From Bradyrhizobium liaoningense (GTDB lineage Bacteria; Pseudomonadota; Alphaproteobacteria; Rhizobiales; Xanthobacteraceae), in NCBI RefSeq assembly GCF_018130955.1, contig NZ_JAFCJM010000039.1, forward strand, positions 1 to 64,000: a DNA stretch of 64,000 bases, in the 5' to 3' direction. Shown piece by piece: positions 17,219 through 25,438 of this stretch. The position numbers and the translations under genes were made by a program. A model generated the notes under the pieces. The model saw only the letters and a list, made by a program, of their open reading frames with translations, was not told the origin of the DNA and searched no databases. Numbering within the stretch: position 1 is the first letter of the stretch; every line of letters begins with the position of its first letter.

Positions 17219-17278
17219 ATTCTGCACCGGAACCAATCGATTCTTGCCCGATTCGCCGCGGCGGTTTAACCCGGCGCC

Positions 17279-19534
17279 ATGGGAAAACGACTGATTCCGC
17301 CGGAGCCGGCTGAAATTCACGAGGTGCCGCTGCGGGAAGCGCTCGAAGAGCGCTATCTCGCCTACGCGCTCTCCACCATCATGCATCGTGCGCTTCCGGA
17401 TGCGCGCGACGGTCTGAAGCCAGTGCACCGGCGCATCCTCTATGGCATGCGCCTGCTCCGGCTCGATCCCGGCACGGCCTTCAAGAAGTCCGCGAAAATC
17501 GTCGGCGACGTGATGGGCTCGTTCCACCCGCATGGCGACCAAGCGATCTACGACGCGATGGTGCGTCTCGCCCAGGACTTCTCCTCGCGCTATCCGCTGG
17601 TCGACGGCCAGGGCAATTTTGGCAATATCGACGGCGATAATCCGGCCGCCTACCGCTACACCGAAGCGCGCATGACCGATGTCGCGCGGCTTCTGCTCGA
17701 CGGCATCGACGAGGACGGTGTCGAGTTTCGCCCCAACTACGATGGCCAGTCGAAAGAGCCCATCGTGCTGCCCGGCGGCTTCCCGAACCTGCTCGCCAAC
17801 GGTGCGCAGGGCATCGCGGTCGGCATGGCAACCTCGATCCCGCCGCACAACGCCGCCGAGCTTTGCGACGCGGCGCTGCATCTGATCGAGAAGCCCGATG
17901 CAAAGTCCAAGTCGCTGCTGAAATGGGTCAAGGGACCGGATTTCCCGACCGGCGGCATCATCGTCGATTCCAAGCAGGCGATCGCTGAGGCCTACACCAC
18001 CGGCCGCGGGTCGTTCCGCGTCCGGGCCAAATGGGAGCAGGAGGAGGGCGCACGCGGCACCTGGGTGATCGTGGTCACCGAGATTCCGTGGCTGGTGCAG
18101 AAGTCTCGGCTGGTCGAGAAGATCGCCGAATTGCTCGACCAGAAGAAGCTGCCGCTGGTCGGTGAGGTCCGCGACGAATCCGCCGAAGACGTCCGTCTCG
18201 TCATCGAGCCGAAGTCGAAGAACGTCGATCCCGCCTTGATGATGGAATCGCTGTTCCGGCTCACCGAGCTCGAAAGCAAGATTCCGCTGAACCTGAACGT
18301 GCTGATCAAGGGCCGCATCCCCAAGGTGGTGGGGCTCGCGGAGTGCCTGCGGGAATGGCTCGACCATCTCCGCGATGTGCTGATCCGCCGCTCCAACTTC
18401 CGCAAGGGCCAGATCGAGCACCGGCTGGAGGTCCTAGGCGGCCATCTGGTCGCCTATCTGAACCTCGACAAGGTGATCAAGATCATCCGCACCGAGGACG
18501 AGCCGAAGCCGGCGCTGATCAAGGCGTTCAAGCTCACAGAGATCCAGGCGGAAGCCATCCTCAACATGCGCTTGCGCAATCTGCGCAGGCTCGAGGAGAT
18601 GGAGATCCGCAATGAAGACAGGGATCTGCGCAAGGAGCTGAAGGGTATCGAAGGCCTGCTCGCCTCGGAAGCCGAGCAGTGGAAGAAGGTCGGCGAGCAG
18701 GTCGGCAAGGTCCGCGACATGTTCGGGCCGAAGACGCCGCTCGGCAAGCGCCGCACCACCTTTGCGGACGCGCCCGAGCACGATCTCGCGGCCATCGAAG
18801 AGGCCTTTGTCGAGCGCGAGCCGGTCACCGTCGTCGTCTCCGACAAGGGCTGGATCCGCACGATGAAGGGGCATGTCGAGGATCTCTCGGGGCTCGCCTT
18901 CAAGCAGGATGACAAGCTCGGCTTCGCCTTCTGCGCCGAGACCACGTCGAAGCTCCTGATGTTTGCGACCAACGGCAAATTCTACACGCTCGACGTCGCA
19001 AAGCTTCCAGGCGGCCGCGGCCATGGCGAGCCGATCCGCCTGTTCATCGACATGGAGCAGGAGGCCGCGCCGGTTGCTCTGTTCGTCAACAAGGGCGGCC
19101 GAAAATTCCTGGTCGCCAGCACCGAGGGCCAGGGCTTCCTGGTTAATGAGGACGACTGCGTCGGCACCACCAAGAAGGGCAAGCAGGTCCTCAACGTCGA
19201 GATGCCGAACGAGGCGCGCACGGTGACCGAAGTGCTCGGCGACACCGTCGCGGTCATCGGCGACAATCGCAAGATGCTGATCTTCCCGCTCGACCAGGTG
19301 CCGGAGATGGCGCGCGGCCGCGGCGTGCGCTTGCAGAAGTACAAGGACGGTGGCCTGTCCGACGTCGCCGTGTTTGACGCCAAGGCGGGTCTGACCTGGA
19401 AGGACTCCGCCGGCCGCGAGTTCAGCGCGACCATGAAGGAGCTCGCCGAGTGGCAGGGCACCCGCGCCGACGCCGGCCGCCTGCCGCCAAAGGGCTTCCC
19501 GAAGTCGAACAAGTTCGGACGGGTGATCGAGTAG
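17279..19534 (+). CDS. parC: DNA topoisomerase IV subunit A
   Basis: 751 aa type IIA topoisomerase subunit that, with ParE, decatenates replicated chromosomes. The N-terminal breakage-reunion domain has ALEERYLAYALSTIMHRALP, DARDGLKPVHRRILYGM, GDVMGSFHPHGDQAIYDAMVR, and the active-site Tyr in AAYRYTEARMT. The quinolone-resistance segment reads HPHGDQAIYD with its first variable position Ser (MGSFHP). The C-terminal beta-pinwheel is shorter than in GyrA and lacks a GyrA box, so ParC is the better call. Confidence 0.95.
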   Translation: MGKRLIPPEPAEIHEVPLREALEERYLAYALSTIMHRALPDARDGLKPVHRRILYGMRLLRLDPGTAFKKSAKIVGDVMGSFHPHGDQAIYDAMVRLAQDFSSRYPLVDGQGNFGNIDGDNPAAYRYTEARMTDVARLLLDGIDEDGVEFRPNYDGQSKEPIVLPGGFPNLLANGAQGIAVGMATSIPPHNAAELCDAALHLIEKPDAKSKSLLKWVKGPDFPTGGIIVDSKQAIAEAYTTGRGSFRVRAKWEQEEGARGTWVIVVTEIPWLVQKSRLVEKIAELLDQKKLPLVGEVRDESAEDVRLVIEPKSKNVDPALMMESLFRLTELESKIPLNLNVLIKGRIPKVVGLAECLREWLDHLRDVLIRRSNFRKGQIEHRLEVLGGHLVAYLNLDKVIKIIRTEDEPKPALIKAFKLTEIQAEAILNMRLRNLRRLEEMEIRNEDRDLRKELKGIEGLLASEAEQWKKVGEQVGKVRDMFGPKTPLGKRRTTFADAPEHDLAAIEEAFVEREPVTVVVSDKGWIRTMKGHVEDLSGLAFKQDDKLGFAFCAETTSKLLMFATNGKFYTLDVAKLPGGRGHGEPIRLFIDMEQEAAPVALFVNKGGRKFLVASTEGQGFLVNEDDCVGTTKKGKQVLNVEMPNEARTVTEVLGDTVAVIGDNRKMLIFPLDQVPEMARGRGVRLQKYKDGGLSDVAVFDAKAGLTWKDSAGREFSATMKELAEWQGTRADAGRLPPKGFPKSNKFGRVIE

Positions 19535-19583
19535 GGGCTCGGTTCAGTCGCGGAGCCTTGCTTCCGTGACGGAACAATAAAAT

Positions 19584-19640
19584 GTCGAAAACAACCCCAT
19601 GCACAGTAGCGCCCGGATCGCGCTTCGCGCCATCCGGGCC
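19584..19640. repeat. Dispersed repeat R5, copy a, with adjoining hairpin
   Basis: 26 bases (19584-19609) are identical to 54993-55018. They are followed by a perfect 8-bp inverted repeat GCCCGGAT (19611-19618) / ATCCGGGC (19632-19639). It lies 50 bases after parC, so the hairpin might also act as a processing or termination structure, although no T-run follows. Confidence 0.7.
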
Positions 19641-19767
19641 CCGAGGCAGCGATTTATCCTGCGCCACAAACCGCAGATCGCAATCCTTCCAGCGCCACTA
19701 TCGTGATGTTAGGCTCGCGCAGCAGGGAGCACCTGCTTCCTGCTTCATCATGAACGGGAGGACGAAC

Positions 19768-19983
19768 ATGGCCGAGAGCGTCTACAAGGTCATCGAGCTG
19801 GTCGGCACCAGCAGCGATTCCTGGGAGAAGGCCGCTGCCAACGCGGTCGAGCAGGCCGGCAAGTCTCTACGGGATCTCCGCGTTGCCGAGGTCGTCAAAC
19901 TCGATATGCAGCTGGACGCCAAGGGCAAAGTGGAAGCCTTCCGCGCCAAGCTGAGCGTCTCGTTCAAATTCGAGGGCACCTGA
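19768..19983 (+). CDS. Dodecin family flavin-binding protein
   Basis: 71 aa. Dodecins form hollow dodecamers that store or buffer flavins. MAESVYKVIELVGTSSDSWE, AVEQAGKSLRDLRVAEVV and FRAKLSVSFKFEG match the whole short family. The family's aromatic flavin-stacking residue (Trp) is present in SWEKAAANA. The ATG at 19768 is chosen because GGGAGG lies 7 bases upstream and the length is then typical; the frame upstream runs into repeat R5. Confidence 0.92.
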   Translation: MAESVYKVIELVGTSSDSWEKAAANAVEQAGKSLRDLRVAEVVKLDMQLDAKGKVEAFRAKLSVSFKFEGT

Positions 19984-19993
19984 GTTGACGTCA

Positions 19994-20017
19994 CCTCGCC
20001 CCGCTTGCGGGGCGAGG
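19994..20017 (+). terminator. GC-rich hairpin after the dodecin gene
   Basis: Inverted repeat CCTCGCCCC / GGGGCGAGG with a very short loop, 11 bases after the dodecin stop. There is no T-run, so termination is possible but not certain. Confidence 0.45.
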
Positions 20018-20041
20018 TCGGGGCTTCGATCCCCGGACTCA

Positions 20042-20199
20042 GAAATGATAGTTCACGCCGGCGGTGGTCGCGTGGGACACCGCTACTCGGGAAAGCACAT
20101 CCTGCGTGACCCGTACAATTTGCGGTGGAGCCGTGGCGCAAATGTCGCGTGCTGGACGCTGCGCAGGGTGAATGCTCGCCGAAGCCGGGCGACCAAAAG
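20042..20199 (-). pseudogene. Possible remnant of an outer-membrane protein 3' end
   Basis: On the minus strand a short open stretch ends in TTAGVNYHF and a stop. Ending in a beta-strand with terminal Phe is typical of small Bradyrhizobium outer-membrane barrels. Upstream the frame is interrupted by a stop after about 50 codons and has no barrel pattern, so at most this is a decayed fragment. It occupies much of the otherwise empty 307 bp between the dodecin gene and the next CDS. Confidence 0.3.
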
Positions 20200-20290
20200 G
20201 CTACCGCCATCGAAGGTGAACCACTTCACATGATACGCGCCGAGATTGTGCTAGCGTGAATGGAGCGAGTTCGACACGGGAGGAACGCCC

Positions 20291-21352
20291 ATGGCGGCGC
20301 CATTCACGTTCGAGGCGGTAGCAGGCGGGGTCAGCGGCGAGGTCAGCCTCGCGCTCGACAAGTCCGGCAATCCCAGTGTCGTCTTCTCGCAACGCGGCTC
20401 GGGCCAGATCGTCGTTGCGCGGCGCAATGCCGGCTCCTGGACGCAGGAGGTGGTGCAGAGCGCCTTCACCGGCATCGACAGCCGTCCCCGCATCGGCATC
20501 GATTCCCTGGGCAATCCCCAGATCGCCTACCGCGACTTGAGCGGGGGCGATCTGATCCACGCCGCCAAGCGCAACGGGCAATGGTCGTTCACCCACATTC
20601 CCACGCGGCTGACGCCGGATCACCGGCCGGGCGGCGTGGGCTCCGTCGACTTCGCGCTCCATCCCGGGCGGGAGGATACCGAGAGTCGCGACGTCGCTTA
20701 TTTCGTCTATGTCGATGCGGCCACCGACGGGATCGGCTTCGCCCATACCGGCAATCTCGGCCCGACGCCGGTTACCGTGCAGGACGACCCGAACGACCTG
20801 ACGCTGTTCGCCGGGCCATCGGCGACGTTCGACCCGTCGGAGGGCTATTTCGTTGCCTATGTCGGCATCTTCCAGAACGGCAGTCCGCAGGACAATATCT
20901 CGATCCGGGCAACGAACGTCGTCGACATCGTGCAAGGCGAGTTTTCCCAGCCGGTTGTGATCGAAGGCTCGCAGTTCATCAATGTCCGGCGGCCGACCTC
21001 GATCGTGCGGACCTTCAGCGAAGGATGCCTCGCCTATTTCGACAGCGCCAACAAGACGCTGAAGGCGCATGTCTCGTCGTTCTTCGGACCCTCCGGTATC
21101 GAGGTCGTCGCGACCGGCATCAACAACATCGTCACGCCGTCTGCAGCCGTGCAGGCCGACCAGTTTCGCGTGGCCTATGCCGATGTCGACGCGGTGAAGC
21201 TCGCCTCGCGCAGCCGATCCGGGACCTGGACGGTCGAAACCGTCGATGCGGTCAGTGCCGGATCGCCCTCGCTCGCCTACGACAATGCCGGCAGGACCAG
21301 CATCGCCTATGTGGCCGGGGGCGAGCTGAAATATGTCACGCGCGCGCAATGA
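20291..21352 (+). CDS. Propeller-like repeat protein, unknown function
   Basis: 353 aa, no signal peptide and no recognised family. It carries about six or seven degenerate beta-sheet repeats whose core reads D-x-x-G-x-x-x-I-A-Y or similar: LALDKSGNPSVVFSQ, IGIDSLGNPQIAYRDL, SATFDPSEGYFVAYVG, CLAYFDSANKTLKAHV, AAVQADQFRVAYADV, LAYDNAGRTSIAYVAG. This is the usual look of a BNR/YVTN-like beta-propeller. A GGGAGGAACGCCC leader precedes the ATG. The next gene, a membrane protein, follows 54 bases later in the same direction. The function of the pair is unknown. Confidence 0.75.
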   Translation: MAAPFTFEAVAGGVSGEVSLALDKSGNPSVVFSQRGSGQIVVARRNAGSWTQEVVQSAFTGIDSRPRIGIDSLGNPQIAYRDLSGGDLIHAAKRNGQWSFTHIPTRLTPDHRPGGVGSVDFALHPGREDTESRDVAYFVYVDAATDGIGFAHTGNLGPTPVTVQDDPNDLTLFAGPSATFDPSEGYFVAYVGIFQNGSPQDNISIRATNVVDIVQGEFSQPVVIEGSQFINVRRPTSIVRTFSEGCLAYFDSANKTLKAHVSSFFGPSGIEVVATGINNIVTPSAAVQADQFRVAYADVDAVKLASRSRSGTWTVETVDAVSAGSPSLAYDNAGRTSIAYVAGGELKYVTRAQ

Positions 21353-21406
21353 GTACGGAAGGTTAGCAAGTTCAGACTGCGTCCCGCGATGAAGGGAGGT
21401 CTGGCA

Positions 21407-23032
21407 ATGATCGAGACTCCAAATCCCGCGCCTGCGGACGAGCCGGTTCAGGTGGACGTTGCAGGTTCTGAAGCTCCGCCGCCAGCATCCGGATTCGCCA
21501 AACGGGTGGAATCGCTCTTCGAGGTGCTTCCATTTCTTGGCGGCCTTTTCATCGTGGTCCTCACCGTGGATCCGCTCCGCAATTTCCTCTGGGACTCACG
21601 CCAGGTGACCATCCCGGTCGTGGCGTTCGTCGCGTTCGTTTTCTCGATGATCCTGCTGATGCCGATCGGGCAGCGTTGGCTAAGGGAGAGCAAGGCGACG
21701 ACGCGCGCGGCGTTCTTCATATTCTTCCTGCTGGTGCTGATGTTGATCGTGGCCATTGTCGCCTCGCTCGGCCAACTCTACCAGTACACGGTGCTGCGCG
21801 GCGTGTTTCTGGCCGTGGTGTGCCTGTTGCCCGGCGCCATGTGGTACCTCTTCGTCGGAACGCGCAAGGCGAGCCTGCTGAACGAATATCTGGTCAATCT
21901 CGATCGTCTGGGACTGTTGCGCCAAGTGCGGAACGAGGACGCGGCGATCCGGGGACGGCGCGTTCAGGGGTATCTTCAGAAGTTCGAAGCCATCTATGGC
22001 GAGCTTGCGCCGAACGTTTATGCGGATGTGCTGAGCGGCCGTCTCGGCAAATATTCAAGGGCGGATACCGGCGGCGTAACGACCCTCTCGACCGCGACGG
22101 TCCCGGTCTTGCTCGCCACGGTGCTGATCTCGCTCGGCTGGCTCGTCACGCTGCCGCCGTACCAGGCCGATCTCGTCCTCACCAAGAGCCCGGGCGTGCA
22201 GGCGCTGACGCCGTCGGGCACGCCGGTCCAGCTCGCGTTTCTCGGCGCCTATTTCTTCTCGCTCCAGATGCTGTTTCGCCGCTACGTGCTGGAGGATCTC
22301 GGCGGCAGCGCTTACGTCGCGGCTTCGCTGCGCATCATTCTGGCCGTCATCGGCATCTGGACCTTCACGGCCGTGTGTACTGTGAACGAACACCTGGTTC
22401 TGCTCGCCGGCTTCGTGTTCGGCGTATTCCCCCGCGTGCTCTGGCAGGTCGTGGAGCAGTTGTTCAAGATGGGCGCGGGCATCATCCTGCCGAGCATGGT
22501 CTCGCAATTGCCGATCAGCGATCTCGACGGTCTCACCGTCTGGCACGAGGTCAGGCTCGAGGAGGAGGACATCGAGAACATCCCCAACATGGCGACCGCA
22601 GACATCGTCGAGCTCCTGCTCAACACGCGCCTGCCGCCGGAGCGGATCATCGACTGGACCGACCAGGCCATCCTGTACACGCAGCTCGGGCCGCCGCCCA
22701 AGCGGAAGGAGGGCCCCGACGCACGCGAAAAGCTGCGAATGCACGGCATTCGCACCGCGAGCTCGCTGCTGTGGGCTTCGGCGCAAGCGCGGCTCCAGGG
22801 AAGGTCCGAGGCGTTCGACCGGATCTTGCAGGGGGCCGACGGCGCCAGCGCGATGTCGGCGCTGGAGGCCTCGCTCCGCACCAATTCGAATCTCGATCTG
22901 ATCGAGCAGTGGAGCGGTACCTGCAATGCCGCGCAGCGTCCCTCGGTGCAGCTGGACGCAAAGCCACCGCCGCAGCTGCCTGAGCCGCGCGGCGGTGAGC
23001 TAGATCCCACCCGCGCGGCTGCTGCGGCCTAG
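21407..23032 (+). CDS. Eight-helix inner-membrane protein with cytoplasmic C-terminal domain, unknown
   Basis: 541 aa. The ATG at 21407 is preferred over 21389 because GGGAGG lies 7 bases before it. Eight hydrophobic helices are visible, four near the N-terminus (FEVLPFLGGLFIVVLTV, VVAFVAFVFSMILLMPI, FIFFLLVLMLIVAIVA, FLAVVCLLPGAMWYLFV) and four after a roughly 80-residue hydrophilic loop (LLATVLISLGWLVTLPP, FLGAYFFSLQMLF, IILAVIGIWTFTAV, LLAGFVFGVFPRVLW). The soluble C-terminus (about 175 aa) is helical and acidic (EVRLEEEDIENIPNM, IVELLLNTRLPPERIIDW). No family recognised. Overlaps chrA tail to tail by 4 bases. Confidence 0.75.
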   Translation: MIETPNPAPADEPVQVDVAGSEAPPPASGFAKRVESLFEVLPFLGGLFIVVLTVDPLRNFLWDSRQVTIPVVAFVAFVFSMILLMPIGQRWLRESKATTRAAFFIFFLLVLMLIVAIVASLGQLYQYTVLRGVFLAVVCLLPGAMWYLFVGTRKASLLNEYLVNLDRLGLLRQVRNEDAAIRGRRVQGYLQKFEAIYGELAPNVYADVLSGRLGKYSRADTGGVTTLSTATVPVLLATVLISLGWLVTLPPYQADLVLTKSPGVQALTPSGTPVQLAFLGAYFFSLQMLFRRYVLEDLGGSAYVAASLRIILAVIGIWTFTAVCTVNEHLVLLAGFVFGVFPRVLWQVVEQLFKMGAGIILPSMVSQLPISDLDGLTVWHEVRLEEEDIENIPNMATADIVELLLNTRLPPERIIDWTDQAILYTQLGPPPKRKEGPDAREKLRMHGIRTASSLLWASAQARLQGRSEAFDRILQGADGASAMSALEASLRTNSNLDLIEQWSGTCNAAQRPSVQLDAKPPPQLPEPRGGELDPTRAAAAA

Positions 23033-24417
23033 ATCACCCCCACCAGCCGTAGCACCACACCCGCCGCGCAGGAGCCGCCGAGCACCGTGAGCATGCCGAG
23101 CTTGAAGCGGAAGATGGCGGTCGCGGCCGCGATCGACAGCACCAGCGCCGGGACGTCGATGCTTGATAGTACCGGCATGTCGAAGGACAGCGGAAAGGCG
23201 TGCACCGGAGTGGTTTCGCGGAACAGCGTGTGCAGCGCGAACCAGATCGAGAGGTTGAGGATCACGCCGACCACCGCGGCCGTGATTGCACCGAGCGCGC
23301 CGGCGAGGCCCTTGTTGCCGCGCAGGAGCTCGACATAGGGGGCCCCTAAGAAGATCCAGAGGAAGCAGGGCGTGAAGGTGACCCAGGTCGCGAGCAGGCC
23401 GCCGAGCGTGCCGGCGAGCAGCGGCGACAGGCCACTGGGATCGCGGAAGGCGGCCATGAAGCCCACGAATTGCAGCACCATGATCAGCGGGCCCGGCGTC
23501 GTCTCGGCCATGCCGAGGCCGTCGAGCATCTCGCGCGCGCTGAGCCAGTGATAATGCTCGACGGCCTGCTGGGCGACGTAGGCCAGCACCGCATAGGCGC
23601 CACCAAAGGTCACGAGCGCCATTTTGGAGAAGAACAGCGCGATCTGGCTGAACACGTTGGCTTGGCCGAAAGCGAGGAGCAGCGCGATGACCGGCACCAG
23701 CCAGAGCGCAAGCCAGACCACGCCGACGCGGATCGCGCGCGCCGTGTTCGGCCGGATGTGATCGGGCACGGCTTCGCCGAGCATGCTGTCGATCGCGGCG
23801 GTGTTGCTACCACTGCCGTGGGCGGCGGGCGCAAACTCGCTCCGGCCGCTTCGTGCGCCGACATAGCCGATGATGCCGGCGGCGATGATGATGATCGGGA
23901 AGGGGACGGCAAAGAAGAAGATCGCAACGAAGGCGATCGCGGCGAGCGCGATCATGATGTTGTTCTTCAGCGCGCGCTTGCCGACGCGGACCACAGCTTC
24001 GACCACGATGGCGAGCACCGCGGCCTTGAGCCCGAAGAACAGCGCCTCGACGAAGCTGACATTGCCGAAGGCGGCGTAGATGTAGGAGAGGCCCATGATG
24101 GCGATGATGCCGGGCAGGATGAACAGCCCGCCCGCCATCAGCCCGCCGGCCGTGCGGTGCATCAGCCAGCCGATATAGGTCGCAAGCTGCTGCGCCTCCG
24201 GCCCCGGCAACAGCATGCAGTAGTTCAGCGCATGCAGAAATCGGCCTTCCGAGATCCAGTTCTTCTCCTCGACCAGGATGCGGTGCATTACCGCGATCTG
24301 GCCGGCCGGGCCGCCGAAGGAGAGCACGGCGACGCGGAGCCAGACGCGGAAGGCTTCGTGGAAGCTGATGCCGTGACCGGCATCAGCTCCCTTGGTTTCA
24401 TTGATGCGAGTATCCAT
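23029..24417 (-). CDS. chrA: Chromate transporter, long-chain ChrA (two CHR domains)
   Basis: 462 aa inner-membrane protein of the CHR family that exports chromate. Both homologous halves are visible: the N-terminal half has FRVWLRVAVLSFGGPAGQIAVMHR, and the LLPGPEAQQLATYIGWL segment. The second half has FFSKMALVTFGGAYAVLAYVAQQAVEHY and AETTPGPLIMVLQFVGF. The ATG at 24417 is chosen because it overlaps the chrB stop codon by one base (TGATG), so the two are translationally coupled. The longer frame upstream lies within chrB. Confidence 0.93.
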   Translation of the reverse strand: MDTRINETKGADAGHGISFHEAFRVWLRVAVLSFGGPAGQIAVMHRILVEEKNWISEGRFLHALNYCMLLPGPEAQQLATYIGWLMHRTAGGLMAGGLFILPGIIAIMGLSYIYAAFGNVSFVEALFFGLKAAVLAIVVEAVVRVGKRALKNNIMIALAAIAFVAIFFFAVPFPIIIIAAGIIGYVGARSGRSEFAPAAHGSGSNTAAIDSMLGEAVPDHIRPNTARAIRVGVVWLALWLVPVIALLLAFGQANVFSQIALFFSKMALVTFGGAYAVLAYVAQQAVEHYHWLSAREMLDGLGMAETTPGPLIMVLQFVGFMAAFRDPSGLSPLLAGTLGGLLATWVTFTPCFLWIFLGAPYVELLRGNKGLAGALGAITAAVVGVILNLSIWFALHTLFRETTPVHAFPLSFDMPVLSSIDVPALVLSIAAATAIFRFKLGMLTVLGGSCAAGVVLRLVGVI

Positions 24418-25235
24418 CAGCTCTTTGCCTTGCCGGTCGGCCAATTGTGGGTCTCCGTAGTGGCATCGCGGCACCAGCGGTAGAAGGCGTCGTAGAGCAG
24501 CATGCCGGCCTCGAGCTGTTCGAGATCGTCGTCAAACATCCTGGACAGGCCGAGCGAGGCCGCAAGCAGGCCCGGCGCTTCCGGCGCCAGGTCCGGCCGT
24601 GCCGTGTCGGCGCCGCGCACCAGCGTCGCCAGCCGCAGCAGAGGCGGGGTCGCAAGCCCAAACTCCTCGACCATGACGTCGAAGGTGCAGAGCTCGCCGC
24701 GATGGCTCCAGAACACATTCTCGATGTCGAAGGGCGCGGCATTGAAGCGCTCGCCGACGGCGACCACCTCGGACGGCGCCACGAACAGGAACACCGCATT
24801 GGGATCGACGAAGCGGCGGACCAGCCAGGGGCAGGCGATGCGGTCCACCTTGGGGCGGGCACGCGTGACCCAGACGGTGCGTCCCTTGGCGTCGCGTGGC
24901 GGCAGTTTCTTGCTGTCGATCAGCGGCAGTTTTGCCTCCTTCCAGCCCTCGAAACCGCCGTCCAGGGTTTCGGCCTGAACGCCGAGCTGGCGCAGCCACG
25001 CCGCGGTGCCCTGGGCGAGCTTCTGCCCGCGCAGGCAGGCGACGATGGCTGAGCGGCCGGCAAGTTCCTCGCCCCAGTTCGGGACGCTCTCGTGGCTGCG
25101 TTTGACGGAGCCGGGGATCAGCCGCGGGTCGGCGGCAAAATCCTCGTCCGTGCGCACGTCGATCAGGAGCGGCGCGTTTGCCGTGCCGATCAGGCGTGCC
25201 AGTTTGTCAGGTGATATCGTCGTGAAAGAAGACAT
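24417..25235 (-). CDS. chrB: Chromate resistance protein ChrB with N-terminal rhodanese domain
   Basis: 272 aa fusion. Residues 1-105 form a rhodanese-like domain (LIDVRTDEDFAADPRLIPGS; active-site loop ACLRGQK with a single Cys; LDGGFEGWKEA). Residues 120-270 are the ChrB C-terminal domain (VWVTRARPKVDRIACPWLVRRF, FDIENVFWSHRGELCTFDVM, ARPDLAPEAPGL). ChrB proteins are needed for, or sense, chromate in characterised systems; whether this fusion regulates or modifies sulfur is not known. First gene of chrBA, divergent from a CDF exporter across about 200 bp. Confidence 0.88.
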   Translation of the reverse strand: MSSFTTISPDKLARLIGTANAPLLIDVRTDEDFAADPRLIPGSVKRSHESVPNWGEELAGRSAIVACLRGQKLAQGTAAWLRQLGVQAETLDGGFEGWKEAKLPLIDSKKLPPRDAKGRTVWVTRARPKVDRIACPWLVRRFVDPNAVFLFVAPSEVVAVGERFNAAPFDIENVFWSHRGELCTFDVMVEEFGLATPPLLRLATLVRGADTARPDLAPEAPGLLAASLGLSRMFDDDLEQLEAGMLLYDAFYRWCRDATTETHNWPTGKAKS

Positions 25236-25438
25236 GATGCGCCCTCGTTAGGAGTGAACGGGACGCGATGCTTGGGCTTGTCGCCTCACGGGGAGATCGC
25301 TCAATCCCCATGTCCGCCATTACAGCGAAACCGTGCGGACCTGTCAATCCGCCTGTTTCGACGGCGACAAACGTTAGAAACGTAAGCCGGCCGGGCCTAT
25401 ATTGGGGAAAACGGATTCTCTTCCGGAGATCATGGCCG

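Noticed and set aside
16730..18421. Minus-strand ORF opposite parC
   Set aside because: Antisense shadow of parC with biased composition.
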